A DNA stretch of 64,000 bases from UBA1479 sp002706405 (GTDB lineage Bacteria > Pseudomonadota > Alphaproteobacteria > Rhodospirillales > Casp-alpha2). Location: contig CAXATO010000010.1 in NCBI GenBank assembly GCA_963972255.1, positions 62,001 through 126,000 on the forward strand, read 5' to 3'. The translations under genes and the position numbers were made by a program. The notes under the pieces are model-generated. The model worked only from the letters and a program-made list of their open reading frames with translations. It ran no database searches and was not told the origin of the DNA. This document shows, in pieces, positions 44,912-53,548 of this stretch. How positions within the stretch are numbered: the first letter of the stretch is position 1; every line of letters starts with the position of its first letter.

Positions 44912-45924
44912 TGCTTGGCGGCGTCCTGCATCATGCGGACCAACAGGCCCTCGCGCACGCCGCGGTCGGCGATGCGCAGCTGCCCAGCGGGCCAGCGCTT
45001 GGTGATCGCCTTGAGAATGGCGCAGCCCATGACCATCAGGTCGGCCCGTTCCGGGCCGATGCAGGGCAGGGCCTTGCGCGCCTCGCAGGGCATGGCCGAT
45101 ACCCTGTCGGCAAGACGGTTGATATCGGTGAAATCAAGGGTCAAGCCGTCGACCAGCGACCGGTCATAGCGGGTCAGGCCCAGATGGATGGCGCCCAGGG
45201 TCGTCACCGTGCCCGAGGTGCCCAGCATCAGGGCCCCTTCGCGGGCGAAGGTCTCGGAAATACCGAACTCCGTATCGAACGGGGCGAGCAGGGCGTCGAC
45301 CTCGGCCACCAGGCATTGAAAGCGGTCGGCCGTGCAGTCGGGCGAAGCGTTCTTTTCCATCATGTTCACCACGCCGATGGGCAGGGACATGATGCCGATG
45401 GCGTGCGGCACGCAGGCCGTCAGGTCGATCCAGCTCAGTTCCGTCGACCCGCCGCCGATGTCGAACATCAGGGCCCGCGAATGGCCGCCGGTCAACAGGG
45501 GCAGGCATCCCGTCAGGGTCAGGGTCGCTTCTTCCTCGGCCGGGATGGCTTCCAACGTGATGCCGGTCTCCGCCTGAACCTTTTCAAAGAAATCCTTGCA
45601 GTTGACGGCCTGCCGGCAGGCTTCCGTCGCGATATGGCGGGAGCGCACGACGTTATGGCGCCGGATCTTGCCGGCACAGACGCGCAGCGCCGAAATCGTC
45701 CGCTGGATGGCGTCTTCGCACAGGTTGCCCGATTTGCCCAAACCTTCGCCCAGGCGGACAATGCGGGAAAAACCGTCGATCACCACGGGGCCGTCCTTGC
45801 CCGGCTCGGCAATCAGCATCCGGCAGTTGTGGGTGCCAAGGTCGATGGCCGCAAAACAGGGCGCGCTGCCCTTGCGTCGGCGGCGATGCCGGTGCGGCGA
45901 ACTTGTTTGGGGCCACTTGGCCAT
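44908..45924 (-). CDS. Ppx/GppA exopolyphosphatase-type phosphatase
   Basis: 338-aa ASKHA-fold enzyme that hydrolyses polyphosphate or pppGpp. Phosphate loops are AAIDLGTHNCRMLIAEP and LMFDIGGGSTELSW, with GTSGTVTTLGAIH in the second lobe. It lacks the C-terminal HD region of long Ppx/GppA proteins, as do the short alphaproteobacterial forms. ATG 45924 follows GGAAG; a TTG 12 bases upstream is possible. Translationally coupled to rlmE by a four-base overlap. Confidence 0.9.
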   Translation of the reverse strand: MAKWPQTSSPHRHRRRRKGSAPCFAAIDLGTHNCRMLIAEPGKDGPVVIDGFSRIVRLGEGLGKSGNLCEDAIQRTISALRVCAGKIRRHNVVRSRHIATEACRQAVNCKDFFEKVQAETGITLEAIPAEEEATLTLTGCLPLLTGGHSRALMFDIGGGSTELSWIDLTACVPHAIGIMSLPIGVVNMMEKNASPDCTADRFQCLVAEVDALLAPFDTEFGISETFAREGALMLGTSGTVTTLGAIHLGLTRYDRSLVDGLTLDFTDINRLADRVSAMPCEARKALPCIGPERADLMVMGCAILKAITKRWPAGQLRIADRGVREGLLVRMMQDAAKQ

Positions 45925-46056
45925 TGAGACTTCCAACGGTTTACTGCGGGTTTTTCCCGCTTAACCTCGCATAGTAGAGAATGGCGGGGCCGGGTCCAAC
46001 AGTTCTATATCGTAATTAGGGTTTTCGAATCCCGCGCGAAAACCGCGTCTCGTCAG

Positions 46057-46085
46057 TTGCGTTCCCGAAAGCCAATCGGTATATA
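46057..46085 (+). promoter_or_regulatory. Possible tRNA-Gln promoter
   Basis: TTGCGT (46057-46062), a 17-base spacer and TATATA (46080-46085), about 60 bases before the tRNA. Each hexamer departs from consensus at two positions; assignment is tentative. Confidence 0.4.
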
Positions 46086-46144
46086 ACCCGCGTGACGCGG
46101 TCCGGTGCCCGAAATATATAGGGACGGCCCGGCGGAATTCCTAA

Positions 46145-46219
46145 TGGGGTGTGGTGTAATTGGTAACACGACGGACTCTGACTCCGTTATTCAAGGTTCA
46201 AGTCCTTGCACCCCAGCCA
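46145..46219 (+). tRNA. tRNA-Gln (anticodon CTG)
   Basis: 75 bases with a 7-bp acceptor stem (TGGGGTG/CACCCCA), discriminator G and encoded CCA. The anticodon stem ACGGA/TCCGT encloses the loop CTCTGAC, giving anticodon CTG for CAG codons, and GGTTCAAGTCC forms the T loop. The D arm is TGGTAACA-like, as in other tRNA-Gln. Confidence 0.96.
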
Positions 46220-46224
46220 AAATG

Positions 46225-46258
46225 AAAAGGCGCTCCCGGATCAAGGGAGCGCCTTTTT
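46225..46258 (+). terminator. Rho-independent terminator after tRNA-Gln
   Basis: 13-bp stem AAAAGGCGCTCCC / GGGAGCGCCTTTT with a 7-base loop and T-run, 5 bases after the tRNA CCA end. It also faces the 3' end of the convergent receiver gene at 46288. Confidence 0.92.
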
Positions 46259-46287
46259 AATTGCGTGAGCCTGAAGACGGCGGCGGC

Positions 46288-46815
46288 TCAGGTGCCGGCG
46301 CGCCGTTCCTCGGTGATCGGCTCGCTCGTCTGGCGCCGGTCCGGGCCGACGTAGCTGCCGGCGGCGATCTTCAGTTTGTGCTGGGCGGCGATGGCCGAGA
46401 TGATGCGGCGGAGGAGGGCGTCCGCCGTCACCGGCTTGATCAGGATTTCGTTCACCCCGGCCCCCATGGCGCGGGAAATCTTCATGCGGTCGACCGAGGC
46501 CATGGTCATGATGATCGGCAGGTTGGGCGCCGGGCTGCCGTCGGCGCGGCGCAGGAAGGCCGTGAATTCCAGGCCCGGAATGGCCTTCAGGTCCCAATCG
46601 ATGATCGCCAAATGCGGTTCCTGGGTGCGCACGATGCCGAGCGCTTCGGCCCCGTCGCGGGCCAGATGCATGTCGCGCACGCCAAGCTGGGCGAGGGTGC
46701 GGCGCGTCTGGTGCAGAAAGAAATCCTGACTATCGCCGACGACCACCGAAAGCCGTGCAAACCGATCATTTTGCGCGCTCCCTGGTCGGAACCGCGTATT
46801 CGAGATAATTCCCAT
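46288..46815 (-). CDS. Single-domain response regulator with GPDRR tail
   Basis: 175-aa receiver with phospho-acceptor Asp73 (AIIDWDL), Thr104 and Lys127 (LIKPVT). The first acidic pair is reduced to one residue (VVVGDSQ: Gly27-Asp28), which may weaken magnesium binding. There is no output domain; the C-terminus carries SYVGPDRRQTSEP, the same GPDRR tail as the receiver at 18102. It converges on tRNA-Gln. Probably a phosphorelay or motility-type regulator; partner unknown. Confidence 0.83.
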   Translation of the reverse strand: MGIISNTRFRPGSAQNDRFARLSVVVGDSQDFFLHQTRRTLAQLGVRDMHLARDGAEALGIVRTQEPHLAIIDWDLKAIPGLEFTAFLRRADGSPAPNLPIIMTMASVDRMKISRAMGAGVNEILIKPVTADALLRRIISAIAAQHKLKIAAGSYVGPDRRQTSEPITEERRAGT

Positions 46816-46940
46816 GGACTCTTTCTCCTGCCCGCGTTTCAGCCCCCTTCTGGGACCACTTCGGAAAGGATAAGGCGCGAGGAATTACCAACTCGTTAAA
46901 AATCTTTAAGATTTGCCCCGAAAACCCCGGTGCACGGGGG

Positions 46941-47132
46941 TTACAGCACGCAATGCTTGGCGAATTTTCCGGCTTCGTTGGCGGTCCAATCGCCTTTGGG
47001 CTTGGCTTTCAGGTCGTCACACCATTCCTTGCTGCCCTCTTCGGGGCTGCAGGCCGCCAGCACGGCGATCGTTAGGACGGCGGCAACGAGGGCAAAGGGA
47101 AAGCGGCGGAAATTCGATGAAAACCGGGTCAT
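46941..47132 (-). CDS. DUF3012-type small lipoprotein
   Basis: 63 aa with a lipoprotein signal (VLAACSPEEG, Cys28). The short mature part (KEWCDDLKAKPKGDWTANEA, ending FAKHCVL) fits the DUF3012 family, which carries two conserved cysteines. Function unknown. It is divergent from mnmC with about 98 bases between starts. Confidence 0.82.
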   Translation of the reverse strand: MTRFSSNFRRFPFALVAAVLTIAVLAACSPEEGSKEWCDDLKAKPKGDWTANEAGKFAKHCVL

Positions 47133-47230
47133 GAACAGGCTCCTTGAATGGCCGTTTGGGTCTGCTAGTTATCGGGGGCGCGGAACAGGAAAGCAACCCG
47201 GTGTGCCCGGGGGCTGATATAGAAAAGGCG

Positions 47231-49189
47231 ATGACCAAGGACAGATTCTCAAGCGGCGCGGCCCCCCTGGGATCGGCGCGATTGGACTGGCGCGACGGCG
47301 TGCCGTGCTCCGCCGATTTCGGGGACGTTTATTTTTCGGCGCGGGACGGCCTGGGCGAAACACGCCATGTGTTCCTGGACGGGATCGGGGGGCCGGATGT
47401 CTGGGCGGCACGGCCCCGGTTCACGGTCGGCGAACTGGGCTTCGGCACGGGCTTGAACGTGCTGGGCCTGTGGGATGCTTGGCGGCGCACGGCGGCCCCG
47501 GATGCGCGCCTGCATGTCGTGTCGGTCGAAGGATTTCCGCTGGAACCGGGCGATCTGGCCCAGGCCCATGCGACCTTTCCCGAACTGGGCCCCCTCGCGG
47601 CGGACCTGCGGGCAAGCTATCCGCGCCGCGTGCCGGGCTTCCATCGCCTGCGCCTCGACGGCGGCCGGGTCGCCCTGACCCTGCTGTTCGGCCCGGTCGC
47701 GGAGATGCTGGAAAAGCTCACGGCCCGGGTCGATGCCTGGTTCCTCGACGGCTTCGCGCCCCGCCGCAATCCGGACATGTGGACCGACACCGTGTTCCGG
47801 CAGATCGCGCGCCTGAGCGCCCCGGCGGCCCGCGTCGCCACCTTTTCCGCCGCCGGCCATGTGCGCCGGGGGCTGGCGGCCGCCGGCTTCGCCATGGAAA
47901 AGCGCCCGGGCTTCGCCGGCAAGCTGGAATGCCTGGCCGGCCGGTTTGACGGCGCGCCGGTCGCGGATGGGAGTCTCCCCTGGTACGCGCCGCCGGCCCC
48001 GCTCAAGCCCGGGGCCACGGTCGCCGTGATCGGCGGCGGCATCGCCGGGCGGGCGGCGGCCCGAACCCTGGCCCAGGAAGGTTTCCGGCCGACCGTATTC
48101 GATGCGGGCGAGCCCTCGGCGCAGCCCGAACGGGTGCTGGTCTCGCCCCGCCTGGCCGGGCCGGACGATGCCTATGGCCGCTTCATGGCGCAGGCGTTTG
48201 TTCAGGCGGATGCGCAGAGGGAGCTACCGCCGGCCGCGGGCGCCCTGCATCTGCCGTCCGAGGCCGAGACGCCGCGCCTGGTGGATTTCGCCGCCCGCCT
48301 GGGCTGGGACGGCAGCCTTGCCCAACCGGTCGATGCGGCGGCGGCATCGGATATTGCTGGGGTTCGCACGCCGCGCGGCGGCATGTGGTATCCGGCCGCG
48401 CGCTTCGTGGCGCCGCCTGCGACGATGGCGGCGGAACTGCGGGCGGCGCGGGTCGACTCGCTGGCCGCCGTCGATCAGGGTTGGCGGCTCGGCCTTGGAG
48501 ACGGCACGTCGGAGATCTTCGAGGCCCTGGTCCTGGCCGCCGGGCCGTGGTCGGCCCGGCTGATGCCGGGCGGGTTGCCGGGGCTGCGGGCCAATCGGGG
48601 GCAGTTGTGTTATCTGCCGGCAACGGCGGGCTCCCGCCAGCTGCGCCTGCCGGTCAGTTTCGGCGGGCATGTCACCCCCCTGACCGGGGTGGGGGGCGAC
48701 GCCCTGCATGTGCTGGGCTCGTCTTACAGGCGGTGGAATCTGGATGCATCCGGCGACGGCTGGCGCGGGCTCGATCCGGGGGATCTGGGGTCGGCGCTCG
48801 ACGGCCTGGCGGCGGTCTTTCCGGATATGGCGGCGGCCTGGCGGTCGGCGCCGCTCAGGGGCTGGGCGGGCCTGCGGGCGACGACGGCGGATCATCTGCC
48901 CTTCGTCGGGCCGGTCGCGGATGTGGCGGCTTACGAAGATGCCTACGCCGGCCTGCATCACGGGCGGCGGGGCGACTGGCCGACCGCTTCTTACCGACAC
49001 AATGCCTACGTCCTAACTGGCCTGGGCTCGCGCGGCTATCAGACCGCGTTTCTGGGGGCGGAGATGCTGGCATCCGCGATGGCGGGCGCACCCGGCCCCG
49101 TGGACCGAGAGGTCGCCACGGCCCTGCATCCGGCGCGTATGCTCATTCGCCACCTGCGGCGGCCGCCGGCGCAGCGGGGAAGCGGCTAG
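47231..49189 (+). CDS. mnmC: Bifunctional tRNA wobble-uridine modification enzyme MnmC
   Basis: Completes mnm5(s2)U34 in tRNA. The N-terminal MnmD-type methyltransferase (about 1-240) shows GELGFGTGLNVLGLW and the FLDGFAPRRNPDMW motif; the C-terminal FAD oxidoreductase begins with VAVIGGGIAGRAAARTL near residue 262 and ends with the LTGLGSRGYQTA block. 652 aa fits the fused form. ATG 47231 is chosen; the frame extends upstream without family sequence. Its stop shares the CTAG palindrome with the convergent argE stop. Acts on the same nucleotide as MnmA. Confidence 0.92.
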   Translation: MTKDRFSSGAAPLGSARLDWRDGVPCSADFGDVYFSARDGLGETRHVFLDGIGGPDVWAARPRFTVGELGFGTGLNVLGLWDAWRRTAAPDARLHVVSVEGFPLEPGDLAQAHATFPELGPLAADLRASYPRRVPGFHRLRLDGGRVALTLLFGPVAEMLEKLTARVDAWFLDGFAPRRNPDMWTDTVFRQIARLSAPAARVATFSAAGHVRRGLAAAGFAMEKRPGFAGKLECLAGRFDGAPVADGSLPWYAPPAPLKPGATVAVIGGGIAGRAAARTLAQEGFRPTVFDAGEPSAQPERVLVSPRLAGPDDAYGRFMAQAFVQADAQRELPPAAGALHLPSEAETPRLVDFAARLGWDGSLAQPVDAAAASDIAGVRTPRGGMWYPAARFVAPPATMAAELRAARVDSLAAVDQGWRLGLGDGTSEIFEALVLAAGPWSARLMPGGLPGLRANRGQLCYLPATAGSRQLRLPVSFGGHVTPLTGVGGDALHVLGSSYRRWNLDASGDGWRGLDPGDLGSALDGLAAVFPDMAAAWRSAPLRGWAGLRATTADHLPFVGPVADVAAYEDAYAGLHHGRRGDWPTASYRHNAYVLTGLGSRGYQTAFLGAEMLASAMAGAPGPVDREVATALHPARMLIRHLRRPPAQRGSG

Positions 49190-50346
49190 CTCGCGCAGAC
49201 CTTGTCGGCCAGACGGCCCATGAAGGCCTCGCCCTTGGCGAGCTGGTCCAGGGAGATGTATTCGTTGGGTTTGTGGGCCTCGTTGATGGAGCCCGGGCCG
49301 ATGATGACGCAGGGCACGCCGGCGGAATGCTGGAACAGGCCCGCTTCCGTGCCGAAGGCGACGGCGGCATGGTCGTTACGCCCGGCCAGTTGCTTCGCCA
49401 GGGTCACGACTTCGTCCGTCGGGTCCGTGTCGAGGGCGGGAATGCCAGACAGTTCCTCGACCGCGATGCTGGTTTCCGGTGAATGGGCCTTCATTTCGGC
49501 TTCCAGGTCCCCGACCATGGCCATGATTTCGGCCTGCAGGGCATCCGGGTCGTGCTTGGGCAGGTGGCGGAATTCGAAATCCATGCGGCAATGGCCGGGC
49601 ACGATGTTCAACTGCTCGCCACCCTTCATGACGCCCGTGTGCACGGTGGTATAGGCGACGTCGTACAATTCGTCGAAGGGACCGTCACTGGCGATGCGCT
49701 CGGCCATGCCGCGCAGGAACACGGCCAGGCGGGCGGCGTAATCGACGGCGTTCACCCCCATGGGCGTGAGCGACGAATGGGCTTCCTTGCCCTTGAAGAT
49801 GGCGCGGAAACTGCGCTTTCCCTTGTGGCCGACGCAGACCTGCATGCTGGTCGGCTCGCCGATGATGCCCATGACCGGGCGGATCGGCTGTTCGTTCATC
49901 ATCTTGATCAGCGAGCGCACGCCGATGCAGCCCACTTCCTCGTCGTGGGAGAACGCCAGGTGAATGGGCGTGTCCAGGCCGCGCTTCAGGAATTCGGGCA
50001 CATAGGCGAGGGCGATGGCGATGAAGCTTTTCATGTCCGACGTGCCGCGCCCGTACAACTTGCCGTCCTTTTCCGTGACCTTGAACGGGTCCGTCGCCCA
50101 GTCCTGGCCGTCCACGGGCACGACGTCCGTATGGCCGGACAGCATGATCCCGCCCCGGTCGGTCGGGCCCAGGGTGGCGTAAAGGTTGGCCTTGGTCCCC
50201 GTGGCGTCATGGATCAGTTGGCTGTCGACGCCGTGGCCCTTCAGGTAATCCTGAACGAAGGCCATCAGTTCCAGGTTGGAATAATGGCTGGTGGTGTCGA
50301 AGCCCACGAGCTTTTCGATGAGCGGACGGCTGCGAAGATCGGTCAT
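49186..50346 (-). CDS. argE: Acetylornithine deacetylase (M20 family)
   Basis: Zinc-dependent M20 amidohydrolase, 386 aa, hydrolysing N-acetylornithine in arginine synthesis. Metal and catalytic residues are in LSGHTDVVPVDG, YGRGTSDMKSF and the HDEEVGCIG catalytic Glu pair; the lid dimerisation domain lies at about 180-290. ArgE and related N-acyl deacylases are hard to tell apart, but the full-length similarity favours ArgE. Convergent with mnmC, overlapping by four bases at a shared CTAG. Confidence 0.87.
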   Translation of the reverse strand: MTDLRSRPLIEKLVGFDTTSHYSNLELMAFVQDYLKGHGVDSQLIHDATGTKANLYATLGPTDRGGIMLSGHTDVVPVDGQDWATDPFKVTEKDGKLYGRGTSDMKSFIAIALAYVPEFLKRGLDTPIHLAFSHDEEVGCIGVRSLIKMMNEQPIRPVMGIIGEPTSMQVCVGHKGKRSFRAIFKGKEAHSSLTPMGVNAVDYAARLAVFLRGMAERIASDGPFDELYDVAYTTVHTGVMKGGEQLNIVPGHCRMDFEFRHLPKHDPDALQAEIMAMVGDLEAEMKAHSPETSIAVEELSGIPALDTDPTDEVVTLAKQLAGRNDHAAVAFGTEAGLFQHSAGVPCVIIGPGSINEAHKPNEYISLDQLAKGEAFMGRLADKVCAS

Positions 50347-50411
50347 GGGGATATGGGTCTGTTTCTATTGTCGGGACGAGAGGCACAAAATCGACGCTTC
50401 CGCGGCGAAGG

Positions 50412-51770
50412 TCAAGGACCGCCGCGCGGGTCCCCGTCGGAACCGCCGGGCGGCGCCCCCAGGCCGACGCCGCGCGCCAACCGCGGCAGCATCAGGCCCA
50501 TGGTCACGCCGCGCAGGGCCATGAACAGCGCGAAGGCGGCCCACAGGCCGTGATTGCCCCAGGTGTCGGTGACGAAGGGCACGGCGACGGCGAAGATGGC
50601 GAAGGAAATCGCCATGCTGTTGCGCATTTCGCGGGTCCAGGTGGCGCCGATGAAGATGCCGTCGAATTGAAAGCTCCAGACCGCGATGAGCGGCATCACG
50701 ATCATCCAGGGCAGATAGGCATAGGCCGTTTCACGGACCGTTGTAACGGTCGACAGCGCGTCGATGACGGCATTGCCGAACAGCCAATAGGTCATCATGA
50801 ACAGAAGCGCGAACAAGACGCCCCAGCCGGTCGTGATCTTGACCGCCTGACGGAACAAGGTGCGGTCGTGGGCCCCCACGGCCTGGCCGACCATGGCTTC
50901 GGCCGCGTTGGCGAAGCCGTCCAGCGCGTAGGCCGTGAACATGGAGAACTGCAGCAGCAGGGCATTGGCGGCCAGGACCTCGTCGCCCATGCGGGTTCCG
51001 GCCGAAGTGAAGACGACGAAGGCCGCCTGCAGGCACATGGAGCGGATGAAGATGTCGCGGTTGACGCTCAGCATGCGGCGGATGCGCGAGGTATTGCGGA
51101 TGCGCTCCCAGCGCCAGCGCCCGCCCAGCTTGGCGAGCTGCCGGACGGCCAGCCACAGGCCGAGCGCCCCGGCAGAATATTCGGAAATGATGGTGGCCCA
51201 GGCCACGCCGTCCACGCCCCAGCCCAGCCCCAGCACGAACCACACGTCGAGCACGATGTTCAAACCGTTGAGGAAGACCTGGGCGATCAGGGCGGCGCGC
51301 ATGTTCTGGACGCCGAAGAACCAGCCCAGCAATGCGAAGTTCAGCAGGGCGGCGGGCGCCCCCCAGATGCGGATCTGGAAATAGCTTTCCGTCAACGGCC
51401 AGACCGCGTCGCTCGGCCCCATCAGCCAGTACGAGACGCCCAGGATCGGCAGTTGCAGGGCGACCAGGCCCAGGCCGAGCACGGTCGACAGCAGACAGGC
51501 CCGGGCCAGCCAGGAGCGCATCTGGTCCGCGTCCCCGGCCCCGTAGGATTGCGCCGTCAGGCCCGTCGTCCCCATGCGCAGGAAGTTCAGGGACGAATAG
51601 ATCACGTTCATGATGACGGCGCCGATGGCGACCGCGCCCATGTATTCGGCCCCCGGCAGGCGGCCGACCACGGCCGTATCGACCAGACCCAGCAAGGGCA
51701 CGGTGACATTGGTCGCGATGATCGGCACGGCGAGTGCCCAGACGCGGCGATTGAAGCTGGCTTGTGTCAT
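50412..51770 (-). CDS. MATE family efflux transporter, DinF-like
   Basis: 452-aa inner membrane protein with about twelve transmembrane segments in two halves. DinF-type features are VPLLGLVDTAVVGRLPGAEY, NFLRMGTTGLTAQSYGAGD and AYALDGFANAAEAMVGQAVG. It probably exports drugs or metabolites in exchange for H+ or Na+. The C-terminus is a short Gly/Pro-rich tail. A cyclic-nucleotide-domain gene precedes it by 38 bases on the same strand. Confidence 0.88.
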   Translation of the reverse strand: MTQASFNRRVWALAVPIIATNVTVPLLGLVDTAVVGRLPGAEYMGAVAIGAVIMNVIYSSLNFLRMGTTGLTAQSYGAGDADQMRSWLARACLLSTVLGLGLVALQLPILGVSYWLMGPSDAVWPLTESYFQIRIWGAPAALLNFALLGWFFGVQNMRAALIAQVFLNGLNIVLDVWFVLGLGWGVDGVAWATIISEYSAGALGLWLAVRQLAKLGGRWRWERIRNTSRIRRMLSVNRDIFIRSMCLQAAFVVFTSAGTRMGDEVLAANALLLQFSMFTAYALDGFANAAEAMVGQAVGAHDRTLFRQAVKITTGWGVLFALLFMMTYWLFGNAVIDALSTVTTVRETAYAYLPWMIVMPLIAVWSFQFDGIFIGATWTREMRNSMAISFAIFAVAVPFVTDTWGNHGLWAAFALFMALRGVTMGLMLPRLARGVGLGAPPGGSDGDPRGGP

Positions 51771-51808
51771 CGGAGGGGAGGGGCGGCGGAGGACCGGCGG
51801 GGAGCCGG

Positions 51809-52252
51809 TCAGTCCGTCGCGACCGGGCCGGGGTCGGCCCTGAGATTGGTTGCACGCAGGCGCCGGGACAGATGCAGCAGCAGGTCTTTGTAGAACCGGC
51901 CGGCAAAGGTCTGATTTTCCGACATCAGGGCGTCGATGGCGTTGCGCGGAATGACCAAGACTTGCGTTTCGCCGTCGGCGATCAGGGTGGCGCTGGCGCC
52001 CTGGCCGTCGACGAAGGACATCTCGCCGACCACGTCGCCGGGGCCCAGGGGGCCGACGAATTCGCTCAAATGCCCGCCTTCGAATACATGGGTCACGCGC
52101 AACATGCCCTGCGCCACGACCATCAGGTTTTCGACCCGGTCGCCCTGATTGATGACGATGTCGCCGCTGCCGAAGGATTGGCTGACCGCGACCTGCATCA
52201 AAGTCGCGCGCTCGTCGTCGGTAAGGTTCTTGAACGAATGGTCCAGAGCCAT
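51809..52252 (-). CDS. Cyclic nucleotide-binding-fold protein without output domain
   Basis: 147 aa consisting of one cNMP-binding domain (GDIVINQGDRVENLMVVAQG, then LGPGDVVGEMSFVDG) and a C-terminal helix; no helix-turn-helix. The phosphate-binding cassette reads GEMSFVDGQGASAT, where the Arg that holds the cyclic phosphate in Crp is replaced by Ser, so cAMP binding is doubtful. ATG 52252 gives the compact domain. Upstream of the MATE pump on the same strand. Confidence 0.82.
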   Translation of the reverse strand: MALDHSFKNLTDDERATLMQVAVSQSFGSGDIVINQGDRVENLMVVAQGMLRVTHVFEGGHLSEFVGPLGPGDVVGEMSFVDGQGASATLIADGETQVLVIPRNAIDALMSENQTFAGRFYKDLLLHLSRRLRATNLRADPGPVATD

Positions 52253-52316
52253 GAATCTCTGCCTTGCCCCCATGTGTGGCGTGGAATGACCCGGGACCGT
52301 AGCAGATGTTTCGCCG

Positions 52317-53114
52317 TCAGGGTAAGGCCTTGGCGATCCAACCCCGAAGCGCGGCTCCCGTCTGCGCGCCCAGGGACATGGCGGCCCCGTTGGCATGAGA
52401 GATCACGCCGGTTTCCCAGGCCGAGGCGGCGTCACCGATTCGGGCCGAGGTATGGGCCACGGTTACCGCCGGGATGGCGCGGGCGTCCAGGGCAGGCAGG
52501 CGCGTAAGACCCGCGTCCTCGATGCCGCCGCCGGCGTCGTTGAACACGGCCAGGGCGGCGGCGGTCTTCAAGGCCCGCGCCGGGTCGCCGCCGACCAGAC
52601 CGCCGTGGGAGCCGGTGATCACGATCCGGCCCTTGTCTTCGGCCCCGACCTGGGAGGCTGAATCGGCGAGCACCACGTCCGGCCCGCCGTCCCACGGCAC
52701 GACACGGCGGGCTTCGTCCACCGGCGGCAGAGGGGCGGCCGGGACGGGCGCCCCGGCAAGGCACTGCGCGGCCTCGGCGCAGGTCATGCCGACGGTGACG
52801 CCCAGACCGGCTGCCGCGGCATTGGCGGTGGAAACGACGCCCCGCGCCATCATGTCTTGGGCGTCGCCGATGCGGGCAGACAGGTGGGAAACGGCGGCGG
52901 CAGCCATGCCGGCCTTGTCGAGGGCGTGGATGCCGGCGGTGCCGGCGCGTTCCAGCCCGCCCCCGGCATCGTTCAGGATGACGGCCCTGAGGCCCGCCTT
53001 GGCCGCCAGGTAGCCCGGATAAAGCCCGCCGTGAGAGCCGGAGACGACGACGCGGGCGCGATGGCCCGCATCGACGTCGGTGATGGAAGGCAGCAGGAGG
53101 AGGTCATCGGTCAT
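52317..53114 (-). CDS. Internally duplicated protein of unknown function
   Basis: 265 aa built of two copies of one module. Matching pairs are SGSHGG (25-30) and TGSHGG (167-172), LNDAGGG (47-53) and FNDAGGG (191-197), HLSARIGDA (77-85) and HTSARIGDA (221-229). The Gly/Asp/His-rich loops sit after hydrophobic strands, as in an alpha/beta enzyme with two equivalent active sites. No signal peptide. I do not recognise the family. Upstream of the cyclic-nucleotide-domain gene by about 65 bases, same strand. Confidence 0.8.
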   Translation of the reverse strand: MTDDLLLLPSITDVDAGHRARVVVSGSHGGLYPGYLAAKAGLRAVILNDAGGGLERAGTAGIHALDKAGMAAAAVSHLSARIGDAQDMMARGVVSTANAAAAGLGVTVGMTCAEAAQCLAGAPVPAAPLPPVDEARRVVPWDGGPDVVLADSASQVGAEDKGRIVITGSHGGLVGGDPARALKTAAALAVFNDAGGGIEDAGLTRLPALDARAIPAVTVAHTSARIGDAASAWETGVISHANGAAMSLGAQTGAALRGWIAKALP

Positions 53115-53129
53115 GGCGGAGAGTTTACC

Positions 53130-53543
53130 TCACCGCTGTGCAATGCGCCCGAAAAGCCACATGCCGGCGGCCATGGCCACCAGGAAGCCGAAGGCCTTTG
53201 CCTCGCCGGTGCCGAGGGCGGCCAGGGCGGGCCCCGGACACAAGCCGACAAGTCCCCAGCCGATCCCGAACAGGACGGCCCCCGCGATCAGACGGCGGTC
53301 CAGGCGGCCCGGCGGCGGCAGGTGGCTTTTGCTGTCGAGGACCGGCGCCCCGACGCGACGAACCAGCCAGTGGCCGGGAATGGAGACGGCGAGGGCCCCG
53401 GCCATGACGAACGCCAGGGTCGGGTCCCAAGCTCCCGCGGCATCAAGAAAACCCAGCACACGAGCCGGGTTGACCATTTGGGAGATGATCAGCCCGGCGC
53501 CGAACAGGGCCCCCGCGATCAGGCTGACAAGCAGGCGTGCCAT
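53130..53543 (-). CDS. YeeE/YedE-type membrane protein, second half (DUF6691-like)
   Basis: 137 aa with four hydrophobic segments. FGAGLIISQMVNPARVLGFLD and FGIGWGLVGLCPGPALAALG, quoted in parts, are the hallmark of the smaller partner of split YeeE/YedE (PmpA/PmpB-like) transporters, with a conserved Cys in GLCPGP. These carry reduced sulfur such as thiosulfate into the cell. ATG 53543 lies 5 bases after the partner gene. Confidence 0.85.
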   Translation of the reverse strand: MARLLVSLIAGALFGAGLIISQMVNPARVLGFLDAAGAWDPTLAFVMAGALAVSIPGHWLVRRVGAPVLDSKSHLPPPGRLDRRLIAGAVLFGIGWGLVGLCPGPALAALGTGEAKAFGFLVAMAAGMWLFGRIAQR

Positions 53544-53548
53544 GGCCC

